Below, in pieces: positions 17,251-26,078 of a stretch of 64,000 nt of DNA. Source of the DNA: Micromonospora sp. RHAY321 (GTDB lineage: Bacteria > Actinomycetota > Actinomycetes > Mycobacteriales > Micromonosporaceae); assembly GCF_023896955.1 (NCBI RefSeq), contig NZ_JAMHIW010000004.1, positions 310,001 to 374,000 on the forward strand, written 5' to 3'. The notes beneath the pieces are model-generated. The model did no database searches and was not told where the DNA came from. It was given only the letters and a program-made list of their open reading frames with translations. Positions within the stretch are counted from its first letter, which is position 1, and every line of letters begins with the position of its first letter. The position numbers and the translations under genes were made by a program.

Positions 17251-17278
17251 ACGGGCCCGCCGGTCACGGCGGGCCCGT
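17251..17278. terminator. Intrinsic-type terminator between convergent genes
   Basis: A perfect 12-bp stem, ACGGGCCCGCCG (17251-17262) with CGGCGGGCCCGT (17267-17278), closes on a GTCA loop. It lies between the small membrane protein and the convergent ftsK, so it may serve both strands. No T-tract. Confidence 0.7.
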
Positions 17279-17309
17279 CGCGTTCCTACCGGCCGATCGT
17301 GCCCGCCGG

Positions 17310-19766
17310 TCAGTCCCCGTCGCCGCGTAGGCCGACCAGGACCTCCTCCAGCTCGTCCGGCTTGACCAGCACGTCGCGCGCCTTGGAACCCTCCGACGGC
17401 CCGACCACGCCGCGGGTCTCCATCAGGTCCATCAGCCGGCCAGCCTTGGCGAAGCCCACGCGCAGCTTGCGCTGAAGCATCGAGGTGGAGCCGAACTGCG
17501 AGGTGACCACCAGCTCCACCGCCTGCACCAGCAGGTCGAGGTCGTCGCCGATGTCCTCGTCGATCTTCTTCTTGCTCTCCTGCGCGGGGGCCAGCACGTC
17601 CGGCCGGAACTCCGGCTCCCGCTGGTCCTTGCAGAACTTCACCACGTCGGCGATCTCGCGCTCGGTCACCCAGGCGCCCTGGATCCGCACCGGCTTCGAA
17701 GCGCCCATCGGCAGGAAGAGGCCGTCGCCGCGGCCGAGCAGCTTCTCCGCGCCCGGCTGGTCGAGGATGACCCGCGAGTCCGCGAGGGACGAGGTCGCGA
17801 ACGCGAGCCGGGACGGGACGTTGGCCTTGATCAGACCCGTCACCACGTCGACCGAGGGGCGCTGGGTGGCCAGCACCAGGTGGATGCCGGCGGCACGGGC
17901 CAGCTGGGTGATCCGGACGACCGAGTCCTCCACGTCGCGCGGCGCGACCATCATCAGGTCGGCCAGCTCGTCCACGATCACCAGCAGGTACGGGTACGGG
18001 CGCATCTCCCGCTCGCTGCCCGGCGGGGCCTTGATCTCGCCGTTGCGCACCTTGCGGTTGAAGTCGTCGATGTGTCGGACCCCGTTGGCGGCGAGGTCGT
18101 CGTAGCGCATGTCCATCTCGCGGACGACCCAGTCCAGCGAGTCGGCCGCCTTCTTGGCGTTGGTCACGATCGGGGTGACCAGGTGCGGAATGCCCTCGTA
18201 GCCGGTCATCTCGACCCGCTTCGGATCGATCAGCAGCAGCCGCACCTCGTCCGGGGTGGCCCGGGTGAGGATGGACACCAGCAGCGTGTTGAGGCAGGAC
18301 GACTTGCCTGCGCCCGTCGCGCCGGCGATCAGGATGTGCGGCATCTTGGCGAGGTTGGCCACCACGTAGCCGCCCTCGATGTCCTTGCCGAGCGCCACCA
18401 CCATCGGGTGGTGGTCGCTCGTCGCCGCCCGCGAGCGCAGCACGTCGCCGAGCGCCACATTCTCCGGGTCGGCGTTCGGGATCTCCACACCGACGGCGCT
18501 CTTGCCCGGGATCGGGCTGAGGATCCGCACGTCCGGTGACTTCACCGCGTACGCGATGTTGCGGGAGAGCTGGGTGATCCGTTCGACCTTGACCCCGTGC
18601 CCCAGCTCCACCTCGTACCGGGTGACCGTCGGACCGCGGGTGAAGCCGGTGACCGCGGCGTCCACGTCGAACTGGTCGAACACGCCGGTCAGCGCGGCGA
18701 TCACCTCGTCGTTGGCCTTGCTGCGGGTCTTCGCGGCGGCGCCGGCGCTGAGCATGTTGGCCGGCGGCAGGGTGTAGTCGCCGGCCAGCCCGGTCAGCGC
18801 GAGCTGCTCGGCGCGGGTCGGCGCGGGCGAGTGCTCCGGCGGCTCGGCCGGCTTGCGGCTCGCCGGCACCTTCGCCGGGGCCTTGCGCGGCAGCACCATC
18901 GTCTCCTGGAGGTCTACGCCGTCCAGGTCGTCGAAGTCGTCCGGGTCCACCGGCGGCGGCATCCGCTTCGCCGGTCGCTTGCGCGCCGGCCGGGCGGCCG
19001 CCTCGTCCGCCTCCTCGTCGGTGACCTCCGGCGGGGCGACCAACCCACCGGCGAGCAGCCCCAGCCGCTCGGGGATCTTGTTGATCGGCGTCGCGGTCAC
19101 CACGAGCAGGCCGAAGAGCAGCAGCAGGATCAGCAGCGGCACCGCGACCCAGGCGGTGACGGCCCGCTCCAGCAGCCCGCCGACACCGGCGCCGACCAGG
19201 CCACCGGCGAAGTCACGTTGCACCGGGTCGACCGGGTCCTGCCCGATCTGGAGCAGCGCGGCGGTGGACACCAGCAGCGAACCCCAGCCGATCAGCCCTC
19301 GACCCCGGTGCGCGGGGTCGGCCGGCTGGCGCATCAGCCGCCAGGCGCCGATCATCAGCAGCACCGGCACCACCACGGAGATCGCGCCCAGGAACAGCCG
19401 CACCGAGTCCGCCAGCCTCGCGCCCACCGGGCCCGCACCGGAGAACCAGAGCGCGACCGCACTGAGCAGGGCGAGCCCGAACAGCAGCAACCCACCGCCG
19501 TCACGGCGGTGCTCCGGGTCGAGGTCACGGGCGGAGGCGGCCTGCCGGCCGGCGGCCCGCACCGCCCAGCCCATTCCGTGCGCCAGCCCCATCCACAGTG
19601 CACCGACCGCGCGGCCGACGTAGACAGCCGGCCCCGGCCGGGCAGGTGTGGTGCGGCGCCGAACCGGCGCCCGGGTCTTCTTCGCCGGTTGGCGGGCACG
19701 GCTGTTGGTGCCACCGCGCGGCGACGCGCCGCGCCGCCGGCTCGCCTGAGAGGTACGGCCCGCCAT
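17310..19766 (-). CDS. ftsK: DNA translocase FtsK/SpoIIIE
   Basis: 818 residues. A basic N-terminal 55 residues, then four or five membrane helices (about 60-245), a proline/charge-rich linker (about 250-360), and the RecA-like motor with Walker A AGATGAGKSS near residue 480 and Walker B LLVIVDELADLM. The C-terminal gamma winged helix is seen in QFGSTSMLQRKLRVGFAKAGRLMDLMETRGVVG. It pumps DNA through the closing septum during division and, in sporulating actinomycetes, during spore septation. Position near pgsA/clgR is as in mycobacteria. Divergent from the YbjN genes. Confidence 0.96.
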   Translation of the reverse strand: MAGRTSQASRRRGASPRGGTNSRARQPAKKTRAPVRRRTTPARPGPAVYVGRAVGALWMGLAHGMGWAVRAAGRQAASARDLDPEHRRDGGGLLLFGLALLSAVALWFSGAGPVGARLADSVRLFLGAISVVVPVLLMIGAWRLMRQPADPAHRGRGLIGWGSLLVSTAALLQIGQDPVDPVQRDFAGGLVGAGVGGLLERAVTAWVAVPLLILLLLFGLLVVTATPINKIPERLGLLAGGLVAPPEVTDEEADEAAARPARKRPAKRMPPPVDPDDFDDLDGVDLQETMVLPRKAPAKVPASRKPAEPPEHSPAPTRAEQLALTGLAGDYTLPPANMLSAGAAAKTRSKANDEVIAALTGVFDQFDVDAAVTGFTRGPTVTRYEVELGHGVKVERITQLSRNIAYAVKSPDVRILSPIPGKSAVGVEIPNADPENVALGDVLRSRAATSDHHPMVVALGKDIEGGYVVANLAKMPHILIAGATGAGKSSCLNTLLVSILTRATPDEVRLLLIDPKRVEMTGYEGIPHLVTPIVTNAKKAADSLDWVVREMDMRYDDLAANGVRHIDDFNRKVRNGEIKAPPGSEREMRPYPYLLVIVDELADLMMVAPRDVEDSVVRITQLARAAGIHLVLATQRPSVDVVTGLIKANVPSRLAFATSSLADSRVILDQPGAEKLLGRGDGLFLPMGASKPVRIQGAWVTEREIADVVKFCKDQREPEFRPDVLAPAQESKKKIDEDIGDDLDLLVQAVELVVTSQFGSTSMLQRKLRVGFAKAGRLMDLMETRGVVGPSEGSKARDVLVKPDELEEVLVGLRGDGD

Positions 19767-19879
19767 AGAGTCACGGTAACGGTGGGGACCCGCAGATCCC
19801 CGCTTTTCCGGGTCGTGTCCGCGCGTCGCAGCACGGGCACCGCCGCCGGTCGTGATATCCGCCTCAGAAGGGATGCCCG

Positions 19880-20359
19880 ATGGCGTCGCCGGGATTCGAG
19901 GACGGTCCGGACAATCCCCTGGCCGGGCACCCGGGTGCGTTGCGCCCGCTGACCGGCGAGCTGGTCGCCGCGGTGCTCGCCGCCCGAGGCCGGTCGGTCG
20001 GCTGGTCGGCCGATGGCGACCTGGTGGGCCGCTTCGACGACAACCTGATCTGGTTCCTGCGCCTGGGCGGGGACGGCGAGCTGCTCCAGGTCCGCACCAT
20101 GGTCGCGCCCACCTTCGGAATCGAGCAGGTGCCCGCCCTGTACGCCTTCTGCAACTCCTGGAACCACGACCGGCTGTGGCCGAAGGCGTTCGTGCACGTC
20201 GACGACGACGGTCGAGCCCGGGTCTACGGCGAGGTGATCACCGACCTGGAACGTGGGGTGACCCCGCACCAGCTCGACCAACTGCTCGACTGTGGGATCT
20301 CATCCGGCTGCCAGCTCGCCGTGGCGGTCGGCCGGTTGCCGGGCGCGGTGCCGGCGTGA
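19880..20359 (+). CDS. YbjN domain-containing protein
   Basis: 159 residues forming a single YbjN domain: LVAAVLAARG near the N-terminus, then YAFCNSWNHDRLWPKAFVHVDDDG and GVITDLERGVT-like EVITDLERGVTPHQLDQLLD. This fold is related to type III secretion chaperones and is widespread in actinobacteria, where its role is poorly known. The ATG has AAGGG 8 nt upstream. Its stop overlaps the GTG of the next gene by 4 bp, so the two are coupled; both carry the same domain. Predicted cytoplasmic. Confidence 0.85.
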   Translation: MASPGFEDGPDNPLAGHPGALRPLTGELVAAVLAARGRSVGWSADGDLVGRFDDNLIWFLRLGGDGELLQVRTMVAPTFGIEQVPALYAFCNSWNHDRLWPKAFVHVDDDGRARVYGEVITDLERGVTPHQLDQLLDCGISSGCQLAVAVGRLPGAVPA

Positions 20360-22065
20360 CCGGCCGCGAGGAGTCCACCGGCAGCCGGACCGAGCGGGCG
20401 ACCGGCCCCGCCGCTCCCCGTGACCCGGTCGCCGACCGCCGCGTACCGGCACTGGTGACCGCGCTCGCCGACGCCCGCGACCTGCCCGACGGGCCGGGGC
20501 GGCTGGTGGCCCTGGAACGGCTCGCCGAGCGTGCCGACGCCGCCGGGGACGTCCGGTCCGGGTTGGACGCCCGGTTCGCGCTGATCGAGGCGTACCTGCT
20601 GCACGGGCAGCGGTGGCGACTGCTGGAGCCGCTGCGGCGCTGCCGGGCAGCCACCGACCACCGTCCCGAGCTGCTCACCGACGCCGACGCCGGGCTGCTG
20701 CTGCGCTACCAGCGGTACGCGGTGGAGGCGCTGCTCGGCACACCCCGGGTCGGGCTGGACCAGACACGGTCCCTGCTGGACGACCTGGCGCACCGGATCG
20801 GCGTGGACGGGCCGGACGCGCCCACCGTCGCGGAACTGCGCAGCCGGATCGCCGACCACCTCGGTGACGAGCCCGCCGCCCGCCACTGGTACGAACACTG
20901 GGCCGGGACGCGCCCCGGGCCGTCGGGCGGCTGCCCCGGGTGCGCCCCGGCCCGAAGGGCGGAGCTGCTGGCCGGCTGGGGCGACTGGCGGGCCGCGCTC
21001 ACCGAGCTGGGCGAATCCGTCGACGACCTGCGGTCCTGCACCGACCAACCCGAACGGGCGTTGGTCGCCGGGCTGCTGCCCTGGTTGCGGGCCGGCGAGC
21101 CGGAGCGGGCCGCGGCGGCGCACGTGCGGGCGTACCGGCGGCACCGGCGCGAGCGCGTCGCGTTCCCCCACCTCGCCGCGCACCTGCGGTTCTGCGCGCT
21201 GGGCGGGCACCTGGAACGCGGGCTCAGCATTCTGGCCGAGCAGCTGCCCCGGTTGGACCGGCCCACCGACGACCTCGCCGCGATGGAGTTCGCCGCCGCC
21301 GGTGCCCTGGTCTGTGGTCTGGCCGTGGAGGCCGGGCTGGGCGGCCGGCTGGTGCCACGGCCGGCGTACGGCGGGCGGCCGGCCACCGACCTGGACGTGG
21401 CCGCGCTCGGCGCGCTGCTGGTCGGGGTGGCCAGCGAGCTGGCCGGGAGCTTCGACGCCCGCAACGGCACCGGCCACCACTCGGGTCGGATGGCCGCCTG
21501 GCTGGCCGAGCGCCCCCTCGCGGCACCGGTGCCGCTGCCCGCCGAGGACGACGCCGGCGACGATCCAACCGACGGGGAACTCCTCGGCGAGCCCGGCGCC
21601 GCAGCGGCTGGCGACACCCGGGCCGATGACGCACCGCCCGGTGACGCGCTGGGCGAACAGGAGCTGGTGACGCTCACCCACGACCTGATCACCTCCGTGC
21701 TGGACCGGCGCGGCGACCAGTACCTGGTCGACGAGGGCGGCGCGGTGGTCGGCCGGTGGGGTGCGGCAGTGATCCAGTTCCGCCGGGCCGGGGAGCGCGG
21801 CGAGGTGCTGCACACCCGGGCGATGGCCGTCCGCCGCCTGCCGGCGACCCGCCGCTCCGAGGCGTACGCCTTCTGCAACGCGTGGAACCATGACCGACTG
21901 CTGCCCAAGGCGTACGCGCACGACCTCGGCGAGGAGCTGGTGCTGGCCGGGGACGTGGCCACCGACCTGACGCACGGGGTCGCCCCGGCGCAGTTGCTGG
22001 TGCTGGTGGAGGCCGCGATAGCCACCGGCGTCGCGTACGCCGAGGCGGTCGCCGCGCTGCCCTGA
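20356..22065 (+). CDS. Large protein with helical-repeat region and C-terminal YbjN domain
   Basis: 569 residues from the GTG at 20356, which overlaps the previous stop (GTGA). Residues about 20-400 are Ala/Leu/Arg-rich helices resembling TPR-like repeats (LERLAERADAAGDVRSGLDARFALIEAYL). An acidic linker covers about 395-430, and a YbjN domain about 435-565 contains YAFCNAWNHDRLLPKAYAHD, closely matching the domain of the gene before. A frame open further upstream is only the antisense side of ftsK and was not used. It probably acts with the small YbjN protein; function unknown. Confidence 0.85.
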   Translation: MTGREESTGSRTERATGPAAPRDPVADRRVPALVTALADARDLPDGPGRLVALERLAERADAAGDVRSGLDARFALIEAYLLHGQRWRLLEPLRRCRAATDHRPELLTDADAGLLLRYQRYAVEALLGTPRVGLDQTRSLLDDLAHRIGVDGPDAPTVAELRSRIADHLGDEPAARHWYEHWAGTRPGPSGGCPGCAPARRAELLAGWGDWRAALTELGESVDDLRSCTDQPERALVAGLLPWLRAGEPERAAAAHVRAYRRHRRERVAFPHLAAHLRFCALGGHLERGLSILAEQLPRLDRPTDDLAAMEFAAAGALVCGLAVEAGLGGRLVPRPAYGGRPATDLDVAALGALLVGVASELAGSFDARNGTGHHSGRMAAWLAERPLAAPVPLPAEDDAGDDPTDGELLGEPGAAAAGDTRADDAPPGDALGEQELVTLTHDLITSVLDRRGDQYLVDEGGAVVGRWGAAVIQFRRAGERGEVLHTRAMAVRRLPATRRSEAYAFCNAWNHDRLLPKAYAHDLGEELVLAGDVATDLTHGVAPAQLLVLVEAAIATGVAYAEAVAALP

Positions 22066-22105
22066 CCCGCAAGCCGGCCGAGCCGCCGGCCCGGTCCGTG
22101 AACGG

Positions 22106-22142
22106 CGACGCCCGCCCGCACACAATGTGCGGGCGGGCGTCG
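22106..22142. terminator. Strong bidirectional terminator hairpin
   Basis: A perfect 17-bp inverted repeat with a 3-nt CAA loop: left arm 22106-22122, right arm 22126-22142, core CGCCCGCCCGCACA. It lies between the convergent YbjN gene and rnj, starting 40 bp after the YbjN stop and ending 12 bp from the rnj stop. Confidence 0.8.
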
Positions 22143-22154
22143 GAACGTGCGGTG

Positions 22155-23843
22155 TCAGACCTCGACGACGGTGGGCACGATCATGGGCCTGCGGCGGTAC
22201 TTGTCGTTGACCCAGCGTCCGACCGTGCGCCGGACGATCTGCTGGAGCTGGTGGGGGTCGGTGATGCCGTCCGCGGCGGCCCGGTTGAGCGCCTCGGTGA
22301 CCAGCGGGACCACCGGGTTGAACGCCTCCGGGTCCTCGGAGAAGCCCTTCGCGGACAGCGTCGGGCCGCCGACAACCTTGCCGGTGACGGAGTCGACGAC
22401 CACGGTGGTGGCGATGAAGCCGCCGTCACCGAGGATCCGCCGCTCGGTGAGCAGCGACTCGCTCACGTCGCCGACCGCGAGGCCGTCGACGTAGACGTAC
22501 CGGCTCTTCACGTGCCCCACCAGGCTGGCCCGACCCTCGACCAGGTCGACCACGTCGCCGTCCTCGCAGAGCACCACCCGGTCGGCGGACACCCCGGATT
22601 CGACACCGAGGCGGGCGTGCGCACGCAGGTGGCGCCACTCGCCGTGCACCGGCATGAGGTTGCTGGGCCGGACCACGTTGAGCAGGTAGAGCAGCTCACC
22701 GGCCGGGGCGTGCCCGGAGACGTGCACCTTCGCCACGTCCTTGTGCACGACCACCGCGCCGGCCCGGGCCAGCCGGTTGATCACCCGGTAGACCGAGGTC
22801 TCGTTGCCCGGCACCAGCGAGGAGGCCAGCACGACGGTGTCGCCGGGGGCGATGGTGATGTGCCGGTGGTCCCCGCTGGCCATCCGGCCCAGGGCGCTCA
22901 TCGGTTCACCCTGCGAGCCGGTGGACATCAGCACGATCTGCTCGGGCGGCAGCGTGGTCGCCTCCTCGATCCCGATGACCAGGCCGGCCGGGATGTTGAG
23001 CAGGCCGAGGTCCCGGGCGATGCCCATGTTGCGGACCATGGACCGGCCGATCAGCGCGACCTTGCGGCCGTGCTCGGCGGCGGAGTCGAAGACCTGCTGC
23101 ACCCGGTGCACGTGCGAGGCGAACGAGGCCACGATGATCCGGCCCTTGGCCTTCGCGAAGATCGAGTCGAGCACCGGCCCGATCTCCCGCTCGGGGGTGA
23201 CGAAGCCGGGGATCTCCGCGTTGGTTGAGTCGGACAGCAGCAGGTCGACGCCCTCGGCGCCGAGCCGGGCGAAGCCGGCCAGGTCGGTGATCCGGCCGTC
23301 CAGCGGAAGCTGGTCCATCTTGAAGTCGCCGGTGTGCAGCACCAGGCCGGCCGGGGTGCGGATGGCCACGGCGAGGGCGTCCGGGATCGAGTGGTTGACC
23401 GCGAAGAACTCGCACTCGAACGGGCCGAGCCGCTCCCGGCCGCCCTCCCGCACGGTCAGCGTGTACGGCTGGATCCGTCGCTCGGCCAGCTTCGCCTCGA
23501 CCAGGGCGAGGGTGAACTGTGAGCCGACCAGCGGGATGTCGGGCTTGTGGGCGAGCAGGTAGGGCACCGCCCCGATGTGGTCCTCGTGGCCGTGCGTCAG
23601 CACGATCGCCTGGACGTCGGCAAGCCGGTCCAGGATCGGGCCGAAGTCGGGCAGGATCAGATCCACGCCCGGCTGCTCGACGTCGGGGAAGAGCACCCCG
23701 CAGTCGACGATCAGCAACTTGCCGTCGTATTCGAAGACGGTCATGTTGCGACCGATGGCGCCGAGCCCGCCGAGCGGGATGATCCGCAGGCCACCTTCCG
23801 GTAGCGGCGGGGGCAGTTCCGCCTCGATGTGCGCCTCGGTCAC
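22155..23843 (-). CDS. rnj: Ribonuclease J
   Basis: 562 residues, typical length. The metallo-beta-lactamase motif THGHEDHIG is at 83-91 (His84, His86, Asp88, His89). The beta-CASP region contains SDSTNAEIPGF and GRSMVRNMGIARDLG, and the C-terminal domain ends in a positively charged stretch. It acts as a 5'-3' exoribonuclease and endonuclease in mRNA turnover and rRNA maturation. Start GTG at 23843 has AGGTGG upstream. Order thyX-dapA-rnj on one strand matches mycobacteria (Rv2754c-Rv2752c). Confidence 0.96.
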   Translation of the reverse strand: MTEAHIEAELPPPLPEGGLRIIPLGGLGAIGRNMTVFEYDGKLLIVDCGVLFPDVEQPGVDLILPDFGPILDRLADVQAIVLTHGHEDHIGAVPYLLAHKPDIPLVGSQFTLALVEAKLAERRIQPYTLTVREGGRERLGPFECEFFAVNHSIPDALAVAIRTPAGLVLHTGDFKMDQLPLDGRITDLAGFARLGAEGVDLLLSDSTNAEIPGFVTPEREIGPVLDSIFAKAKGRIIVASFASHVHRVQQVFDSAAEHGRKVALIGRSMVRNMGIARDLGLLNIPAGLVIGIEEATTLPPEQIVLMSTGSQGEPMSALGRMASGDHRHITIAPGDTVVLASSLVPGNETSVYRVINRLARAGAVVVHKDVAKVHVSGHAPAGELLYLLNVVRPSNLMPVHGEWRHLRAHARLGVESGVSADRVVLCEDGDVVDLVEGRASLVGHVKSRYVYVDGLAVGDVSESLLTERRILGDGGFIATTVVVDSVTGKVVGGPTLSAKGFSEDPEAFNPVVPLVTEALNRAAADGITDPHQLQQIVRRTVGRWVNDKYRRRPMIVPTVVEV

Positions 23844-23895
23844 GCGTCCACCTCATTCTGCGACGCCGTCACTCGGCGCCCATCGTGTCGTTCGA

Positions 23896-24822
23896 TCATT
23901 CGGGCAGCTCCAGGCCCGCTGCCGCGAAGTCCGCGCGCAGCTGGGCGATCTCGTCGTCGGTGGCTTCCACCAGTGGGGGTCGCACCGGGCCCGCAGGCAG
24001 GCCCAGCGCCGCGAGGCCCGCCTTCACCAGGATGGTGCCCTGGGTGCGGAAGATGCCGGTGAACAGCGGCAGCAGCCGCCGGTGCAGCGCCAGCGCGGCC
24101 GGCATGTCCCCCGCGTCGTACGCATCGATCATCTGTGCGGTCAACAGCCCGGTGAAGTGCGTCGAGGTGCCGACCACACCCACGCTGCCGACGGCCAGCG
24201 CCGGCAGGGTGAGGGCGTCCTCGCCGCTGTAGAACGCGAGGCCCGTCCGGCTGGTCACCCAGCTGGTGGCGGTCAGGTCGCCCTTGGCGTCCTTGACCGC
24301 GACGATCCGGCCGTGCTCGGCGAGCCGGACCAACGTCTCGGTGTCGATCGGTACGCCGGAGCGGTGCGGGATGTCGTAGAGCATCACCGGCAGGCCGGTG
24401 GCGTCGGCCACCGCGGTGAAGTGTCGCAGCAGTCCGCTCTGCGGCGGCTTGTTGTAGTACGGGGTGACCACCAGCAGGCCGTGCGCGCCCGCCTTCTCGG
24501 CGGCGGCGGCCAGCTCGATGGTGTGCCGGGTGTCGTTGGTGCCGACCCCGGCGACCACCTTGGCACGGTCACCGACGGCTTCCACCACGGCCCGGATCAG
24601 GCGTTCCTTCTCCGCGTCGGTGGTGGTCGGCGACTCGCCGGTAGTGCCGTTGACCACCAACGCGTCGTTGCCCTGTTCGTCGACCAGGTGGTTGGCCAGC
24701 GCGACAGCGCCGTCGAGGTCGAGCGAGCCGTCGGGGGTGAACGGGCTCACCATGGCGGTGAGCAGGCGCCCGAAGGGGCGGGACACCGTCCGGGCGGCCG
24801 CGTCAGGGTCGTCGTGCGTCAT
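23896..24822 (-). CDS. dapA: 4-hydroxy-tetrahydrodipicolinate synthase
   Basis: 308 residues from the ATG at 24822. GTTGES at 59-64, the Schiff-base lysine Lys177 in VAVKDAKGD, and LYDIPHRSG around 148-156 identify DapA. It condenses pyruvate with aspartate semialdehyde, the first committed step to diaminopimelate (cell wall) and lysine. A -10-like TAGGTT lies 7 nt before the ATG and a GGAGG is within that gap, so it may have its own promoter in addition to any transcript from thyX. dapB, the next enzyme, is encoded separately at about 38.4 kb. Confidence 0.95.
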   Translation of the reverse strand: MTHDDPDAAARTVSRPFGRLLTAMVSPFTPDGSLDLDGAVALANHLVDEQGNDALVVNGTTGESPTTTDAEKERLIRAVVEAVGDRAKVVAGVGTNDTRHTIELAAAAEKAGAHGLLVVTPYYNKPPQSGLLRHFTAVADATGLPVMLYDIPHRSGVPIDTETLVRLAEHGRIVAVKDAKGDLTATSWVTSRTGLAFYSGEDALTLPALAVGSVGVVGTSTHFTGLLTAQMIDAYDAGDMPAALALHRRLLPLFTGIFRTQGTILVKAGLAALGLPAGPVRPPLVEATDDEIAQLRADFAAAGLELPE

Positions 24823-24869
24823 ACCCTCCAACCTAGCGGACGACCAGCCGGGGCCTGCCGGGGAAGGGC

Positions 24870-25619
24870 TCAGGACGCCTCGTGCGGGCTGGCCGCCACC
24901 TCGGTGCCGTCCGCCAGCGTGGAGATCACGAAGTCGGCGAAGACGTTCGGGGCCACGGCCATCAGCTGCCGCAGGCACTCCACGGCCAGCTCACGGATCT
25001 CCACGTCGGCGTGCTCGGTGGCCCGCATGGAGATGAAGTGCCGCCACGCCCGGTAGTTGCCGGTGACCACGATCCGGGTCTCGGTGGCGTTGGGCAGCAC
25101 CGCGCGGGCCGCCTGCCGGGCCTGCTTGCGACGCAGCGTCGGGTTGGGCTCGTCGGAGAACCGCTGCTCCAGCCCCTCCAGCAACTCGTTGTACGCCCGC
25201 ACGCTCGCCTCGGCGGCCTCGACGAAGCGCTTGTGCAGCTCCGGGTCATCGGCGATGACCGACGGCTCGACCATGGCCGCGTCCCGCTCGGGGACGTACC
25301 GCTGGGACAGCTGGGAGTACGAGAAGTGCCGGTGCCGGATCAGCTCGTGGGTGAACGAGCGGGACACCCCGGTGAAGTAGAAGCTGACCGAGCCGTGCTC
25401 CAGCACCGAGAGGTGCCCGACCTCGAGGATGTGCGCCAGGTAGCCGGCGTTGGTGGCGGTGGCCGGGTTCGGCTTCTTCCACGACTGGTAGCAGGCCCGG
25501 CCGGCGAACTCCGCGAGCGCCTGTCCCCCCTCGGCGTCGGTCGACCACGGCACGTCGTCCGGGGCCGCGAACTGGGTCCACGCGATCAACTTGACCTGGG
25601 GCTGCACCATCTCCGGCAT
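24870..25619 (-). CDS. thyX: FAD-dependent thymidylate synthase ThyX
   Basis: 249 residues. The signature RHRxxSxxxxSxR runs from Arg95 to Arg107 ([13 protein letters not shown]), the same numbering as the Mycobacterium tuberculosis enzyme when the ATG at 25619 is used. A -10-like TACAGT lies 7 nt before that ATG, so the start is well supported and the transcript probably leaderless. It methylates dUMP using methylenetetrahydrofolate and FADH2, independently of ThyA. No thyA is in the window. First gene of a likely thyX-dapA-rnj unit. Confidence 0.95.
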   Translation of the reverse strand: MPEMVQPQVKLIAWTQFAAPDDVPWSTDAEGGQALAEFAGRACYQSWKKPNPATATNAGYLAHILEVGHLSVLEHGSVSFYFTGVSRSFTHELIRHRHFSYSQLSQRYVPERDAAMVEPSVIADDPELHKRFVEAAEASVRAYNELLEGLEQRFSDEPNPTLRRKQARQAARAVLPNATETRIVVTGNYRAWRHFISMRATEHADVEIRELAVECLRQLMAVAPNVFADFVISTLADGTEVAASPHEAS

Positions 25620-25626
25620 TCCTGGG

Positions 25627-25632
25627 ACTGTA
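25627..25632 (-). promoter_or_regulatory. -10 hexamer of the thyX promoter
   Basis: TACAGT on the minus strand matches TANNNT and ends 7 nt before the thyX ATG at 25619. No Shine-Dalgarno at proper distance is present for that start, which favours leaderless translation. Confidence 0.45.
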
Positions 25633-25729
25633 GTGGCGCGACGCCTCCCGACCCAAGTCAGGCGCGCCCCGTGCAACGTCGATCACTCAGGCAGCGTCGT
25701 CGGTGCCGGGCGGACAGTTCCAGCGGCGT

Positions 25730-26017
25730 CCTTTGGAGCTGAATCGTCTGCGACATCAGCCACCGGCGGACGACCGGCCCGGAGAACAAGTGGGCCAGCG
25801 GCCCAGCGGACCGGGCGGCCAGCGGACCAGGCGGCCAGCAGATCAGCAGACCAGCCGGCCAGCGGACCAGCGACCAGCGACCAGCGACCAGCGACCAGCG
25901 ACCAGCGACAGCGACAGCGGACGAGACAGCACGAGCGGCCGAGCGGGAGGCGGTCGACTCGCCGGCAGTGTCCGGCGGAGGAGACGAGTGATGTCGTAAA
26001 CGACTCAGCTCCAAAGG
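25730..26017. repeat. 288-bp element with 30-bp imperfect inverted ends
   Basis: The left end 25730-25759 and the reverse complement of the right end 25988-26017 match at about 26 of 30 positions, sharing CCTTTGGAGCTGA and CGACATCA. Each end carries a small near-palindrome (GTCGTAAACGAC on the right). The interior is repetitive and non-coding. This looks like a small non-autonomous mobile element or a long regulatory stem; no target duplication was confirmed. Confidence 0.55.
25867..25920 (+). repeat. Heptanucleotide tandem repeat (CCAGCGA)6 plus two 6-bp variants
   Basis: Six perfect CCAGCGA units occupy 25867-25908, followed by CAGCGA and CAGCGG. The unit length of seven would shift frame if expanded, again pointing to non-coding DNA. 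Upstream sequence from about 25793 contains looser versions (GGCCAGCGGACC). Confidence 0.9.
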
Positions 26018-26078
26018 GCCCGAACAGCACATGCCGACCGAGCGCCAGACTCGCGTTCGCGGCGCGTCGGGGGACGGG

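Larger units (their letters stand above)
25620..26078. other. Repeat-rich intergenic segment without a supported gene
   Basis: Between thyX and the DUF2752 gene lie 459 bp. Frames are open on both strands but are translations of short direct repeats (strings of WSLVAGR or of GPADQ type), with no family match, so I call no gene. The segment holds inverted ends (25730-25759 and 25988-26017), degenerate CCAGCGGAC-like words from about 25793, and a perfect (CCAGCGA)6 run. Confidence 0.7.

Noticed and set aside
25867..25920. Possible CRISPR array.
   Set aside because: Repeats of 7 bp directly adjoining, no spacers, no cas genes.
25730..26017. Insertion sequence.
   Set aside because: Inverted ends exist but there is no transposase gene inside, so only a non-autonomous element or a regulatory repeat can be proposed.
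25683..26030. Frames of about 100 codons over the repeat region.
   Set aside because: They translate short repeats, lack good starts and match no family; the 7-bp unit would not keep frame.
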